Source of the DNA: JAPXRI01 sp033813635
GTDB taxonomy: Bacteria > Bacillota > Clostridia > Oscillospirales > QAMX01
Assembly: GCA_033813635.1 (NCBI GenBank)
Contig: JAPXRI010000040.1
Location: 1-25,311, forward strand
Length of the DNA stretch: 25,311 bases
Direction: 5' to 3'
The notes under the pieces were generated by a model. It saw only the letters and a list, made by a program, of their open reading frames with translations. It was not told the DNA's origin and did not search any database. Shown here piece by piece: positions 23,498-25,311 of this stretch. How positions within the stretch are numbered: the first letter of the stretch is position 1; every line of letters begins with the position of its first letter. Both the position numbers and the translations under genes were made by a program.

Positions 23498-23560
23498 AAC
23501 CCATCCTTTTGTGCGGTAGTTCCAGCCTAATAAATTCCGAGGCATTTTCGCGCTTATATG

Positions 23561-23590
23561 AGTATATCATAAGTGTTATAAGTTAAGTAA
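23561..23590 (-). promoter_or_regulatory. Possible promoter of the island operon
   Basis: On the minus strand, TTACTT (23585-23590) and TATACT (23561-23566) are separated by 18 bp. The -35 is weak. Transcription from here would give a leader of about 55 nt before the GTG at 23497. I see no B12-box or other riboswitch core in the leader. Confidence 0.4.
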
Positions 23591-23599
23591 GGGAATATC

Positions 23600-24041
23600 T
23601 TTCGATATTTTGTATTTTTTTACACACATCTGTAAGCATAAGAGCGAACAGCTGCGGCGTTACCGCGAACAGGAAGGGCGCTGGCTGATTCAAAGCTTTC
23701 GATATGCGCCATCATGTCCGTCGCATCGCCGAAAAGACTTCCCCCGAGCGGCAAGCACTAAAAAAATTGCAGAACTTCGGACGTTTTCACACCTGCAGAT
23801 CGATTCGAGCAAGTATGCGGCTCTTCTTGCTGCCCAAATCGAGCAGGGCAACGGTTATATTGCACCATCACTGTGGCAAAATGTCAAGCATATAAGCATA
23901 TAACAGAAAAATGATATAGTTATCACACAAATTAAAACATAATATATTGTGCATAATGGTGTTATGATGCGGAGGCGGCGGAAGTTTTTTCGTCCGGGAA
24001 AAGCAGGGTAGAAGCCTTGCGATGCCATAAAAATTTTCCTA
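23600..24041. other. Gene-poor right part of the island with an unrecognised reading-frame remnant
   Basis: About 440 bp have no assigned gene. On the plus strand one frame reads coherently from about 23628 to 23901 (QLRRYREQEGRWLIQ near the start, LLAAQIEQGNGYIAPSLWQ near the end). It looks protein-like in composition but has no credible start codon or ribosome-binding site. It may be the tail of a lost mobile-element gene. From 23902 to 24041 I see only AT-rich sequence with no ORF or clear signal. Confidence 0.4.
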
Positions 24042-24062
24042 TTGGTACTGTAATGGTACCAA
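24042..24062 (+). repeat. Tandem GGTAYY repeats/inverted repeat near the right island end
   Basis: TTGGTACT (24042) and ATGGTACC (24053) are 11 bp apart and align with the left pair at 19141-19159. The same bases also form a 7-bp inverted repeat (TTGGTAC/GTACCAA around a 7-nt loop). An integrase arm-site role is inferred. Confidence 0.4.
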
Positions 24063-24104
24063 AAAACTGAATCCCATAGGGGAAATACCATATTCAAAAT
24101 AAAA

Positions 24105-24156
24105 TGCTTGAACAAGGTTCAAGGGGCCGTGGGTTCGACTCCCGCCACTCGGACCA
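24105..24156 (+). repeat. attR-like partial copy of tRNA-Pro 3' half
   Basis: These 52 bp match the tRNA-Pro 3' half (18962-19013) with four mismatches, three in the anticodon loop (TGG to CAA) and one just after the anticodon stem. The last 32 bp are identical and end in CCA. There is no 5' half, so it cannot be a functional tRNA. The upstream part forms a 7-bp hairpin (CTTGAAC/GTTCAAG). Confidence 0.75.
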
Positions 24157-24199
24157 AAACGAAAAATCTGTCGAAACTTGTCGGCGGATTTTTCGTTTT
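24156..24199 (+). terminator. Terminator-like hairpin directly after the partial tRNA copy
   Basis: A perfect 13-bp stem (AAAACGAAAAATC/GATTTTTCGTTTT) with an 18-nt loop starts at the final A of the CCA; the descending arm is T-rich. Its position is where a terminator of the uninterrupted tRNA-Pro gene would be. Confidence 0.65.
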
Positions 24200-24201
24200 G
24201 T

Positions 24202-24285
24202 ACTCTTCACTATTCTTTTTTCGTTCTTCACTCTTCTCTAAGAAAGGTTTTCCGAGTGAAGAGAGAAGAGTAAAAAGTGAAGAGA
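24202..24285. repeat. Nested inverted repeat of CTCTTCACT-type sequence
   Basis: Outer arms CTCTTCACT (24203-24211) and AGTGAAGAG (24276-24284) enclose inner arms ACTCTTCTCT (24230-24239) and AGAGAAGAGT (24262-24271). One half is almost pure pyrimidine and the other almost pure purine. It resembles an intergenic repeat of the small palindromic kind. The rest of 24286-24390 shows only small palindromes (GTCGC/GCGAC at 24292-24305; TTGTAG/CTACAA at 24334-24347). Confidence 0.55.
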
Positions 24286-24375
24286 AAAGGTGTCGCTTGC
24301 GCGACGGGTTTAAAAGGCACCTGTCAAAAAGGCTTGTAGGACTACAATACATAATGTACAGCGGATAAAAAAATA

Positions 24376-24451
24376 GTGCGAGAATGGGGCACATCGGTTA
24401 AGATTGAGTTACCACACAACAATCAGCCGAAAGGAAGTGCCCATTCCCGCA
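24376..24451 (+). promoter_or_regulatory. Inverted repeat overlapping the transposase start
   Basis: TGCGAGAATGGGGCAC (about 24376-24391) and GTGCCCATTCCCGCA (24437-24451) are imperfect inverted repeats. The second arm ends at the transposase ATG, with AAAGGA (24430-24435) just before it. In RNA copied from outside the element the start region would be paired, a known way to limit transposase translation. It may also contain the element's end. Confidence 0.4.
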
Positions 24452-25222
24452 TGAACAGTGTAACACAGGATATGAAGTATAGGCAATCCCTAATTAACTA
24501 ACTATGCCAAGAAACATGGTGTCTCCAAAGCATCGCGGAAGTACAACAAGGGAAGGTCATACATCTACTTCTGGATAAAGCGATATGATGGGACAATAGA
24601 TTCATTAGCCTGCAAGTCACGCCGTCCTCACAGCCATCCGAATCAGCACACAGAGGAAGAAATCAAGCTCATCTGTGACATGCGCCGGAGAAATCCGAAG
24701 CTCGGTATAATAGAGTTATGGCACCGCCTGCGAAAGCGTGGATATACGCGTTGTCCGGAAAGTCTGTACCGGGTGATGCGCAAGCACGGTATGTTCCCGC
24801 CAGCTAAGCCGGTAAAGCCATACACGCCGAAGCCATATGAACAAATGCAGTATCCGGGGCAGAGGGTGCAAATTGATGTCAAGGTTGTGCCTAGAGCCTG
24901 TATTGCTGACTCGGATCTGAGGTTGTACCAATATACTGCTATCGACGAATACAGTCGGCTGCGGTATCTCGGAGCCTATGAAGAACAGAGTACATACTCC
25001 TCTGCAGAATTTCTGAAAAAGATGGTTGCATGGTTTAAAAGGCATGGTGTTAAGGTGGAATGTGTTCAAACAGACAACGGCTTTGAATTCACAAACAGGT
25101 TTTCTGCCAGCAAAAAAGAACTCCGGACGTTATTTGAAAAGACGGTAGCCGATCTTGGCATCAGGCATAAGTTATTACGGCCTTATGATAGGTACCCCGA
25201 AAATTGGACAGCCATTGATTGA
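24451..25222 (+). pseudogene. IS481-family transposase, frameshifted and truncated
   Basis: The frame opens MNSVTQDMKYRQSLIN and stops at 24499-24501 because AACT is duplicated in tandem (24496-24503). Removing one copy restores INYAKKHGVSKASRKYNKG and the full frame. The product then has the helix-turn-helix region, the RRPHSHPNQHTEEE linker and the DDE catalytic core with the first Asp in QIDVKVVP and the second in VQTDNGFEF. Similarity ends after LGIRHKLLRPY (about 25187), before the catalytic Glu segment, where foreign sequence enters and a stop follows. Intact relatives are about 300 or more residues; here roughly 245 remain. It lies outside the island, to its right. Confidence 0.85.
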
Positions 25223-25311
25223 AATTCGGTAGTGATGAATCAAAACACCGAACAGAAAAGAGAGTCGGAAATCAAAGATTCGGACAGATATGAAATCTCG
25301 CAGCCAATGGC
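25188..25311 (+). mobile_element. Possible end of a second insertion sequence interrupting the IS481 transposase
   Basis: At the point where transposase similarity stops, the sequence GGTACCCCGAAAATTGGACA (25191-25210) resembles the terminal repeats of IS3-like elements (ACCCC..AA.TTGGACA). An ATG at 25235 opens a frame (MNQNTEQKRESEIKDSD...) that continues to the window edge. It has no good ribosome-binding site and I do not recognise it. The other end of the element would lie outside the window. Confidence 0.35.

Larger units (their letters stand above)
18982..24156. mobile_element. Putative genomic island integrated in tRNA-Pro
   Basis: The segment is bounded by two 32-bp direct repeats of the tRNA-Pro 3' end, 5,143 bp apart, in the same orientation. 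Between them lie a degraded IstB fragment, a four-gene operon (CobW-type GTPase, thioredoxin-like, URO-D/thioredoxin fusion, radical-SAM-like) and an unrecognised remnant. Each end also has a pair of related GGTAYY repeats 11 bp apart. The repeat at the right end is followed at once by a terminator-like hairpin, as if it had belonged to the uninterrupted tRNA gene. No integrase or recombinase gene is visible, so the island is probably immobile or was mobilised in trans. Confidence 0.65.

Noticed and set aside
23498..23600. A cobalamin riboswitch ahead of the island operon
   Set aside because: The leader is only about 55 nt and no B12-box-like sequence is visible on the minus strand.
24105..24156. 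A second tRNA gene
   Set aside because: There is no 5' acceptor strand or D arm upstream. Only the 3' half is present, so it is a repeat, not a tRNA.
23855..24394. Minus-strand ORFs of 86 and 91 codons at the right island end
   Set aside because: They cross the tRNA-derived repeat, the terminator-like hairpin and the inverted repeat, and show no recognisable domain.
1..25311. CRISPR array, rRNA or prophage structural genes
   Set aside because: I saw no regularly spaced repeats, ribosomal RNA motifs or phage structural proteins on either strand.

Overview
The window looks like a chromosome segment of an anaerobic, spore-forming Clostridia member, perhaps Oscillospirales-like. The evidence is a sipL-spoIVA pair needed for spore coat assembly, a trimeric NADH/ferredoxin-type [FeFe] hydrogenase with its accessory signalling genes, an ECF sigma factor next to a membrane-anchored beta-propeller protein, and IS481/IS21-type insertion-sequence debris. 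The lineage is inferred from gene content only.

Layout. Positions 1-2721 (minus strand) hold a MoxR ATPase, a DUF58 protein and the N-terminal part of a multi-pass membrane protein that runs off the window edge. This is the common MoxR/DUF58/transglutaminase arrangement, here with a clear sigma-A-like promoter at 2776-2804. Positions 3023-4180 (minus) encode an MFS exporter with its own promoter. Positions 4300-6964 (minus) encode an ECF sigma factor overlapping a single-pass protein with a large extracellular beta-propeller, a candidate sigma/anti-sigma pair, ended by a strong terminator. Positions 7184-10234 (plus) hold sipL and spoIVA behind a sequence resembling a sigma-E promoter.

Positions 10294-13719 (plus) hold five genes: two DRTGG proteins, an RsbW-like ATPase, a putative sensory [FeFe]-hydrogenase with altered H-cluster motifs, and a PHP-domain protein. 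Next to them, 13748-18866 carries the catalytic hydrogenase operon: HydC, a histidine-kinase-type ATPase, a small thioredoxin-like ferredoxin, HydB and HydA. The catalytic enzyme would interconvert NADH plus reduced ferredoxin with H2. The first block would sense redox state or H2 and adjust output.

Positions 18938-19013 are tRNA-Pro(GGG). The last 32 bp of this tRNA recur exactly at 24125-24156, followed at once by a terminator, as expected if about 5.1 kb was inserted into the tRNA 3' end. I read 18982-24156 as a small genomic island. Its cargo is one minus-strand operon: a radical-SAM protein with unusual cysteine spacing, a URO-D/MtaA-like protein fused to a thioredoxin-like domain, a stand-alone thioredoxin-like protein overlapping it, and a CobW-type GTPase. 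I know no described system with exactly this composition, and it is the best candidate here for something new. No integrase is present. The island carries a decayed IstB fragment on the left and an unrecognised remnant on the right.

Positions 24157-25311 lie outside the island: the tRNA's probable original terminator, a nested inverted repeat, an IS481-family transposase broken by a 4-bp duplication and truncated, and what may be the end of another insertion sequence.
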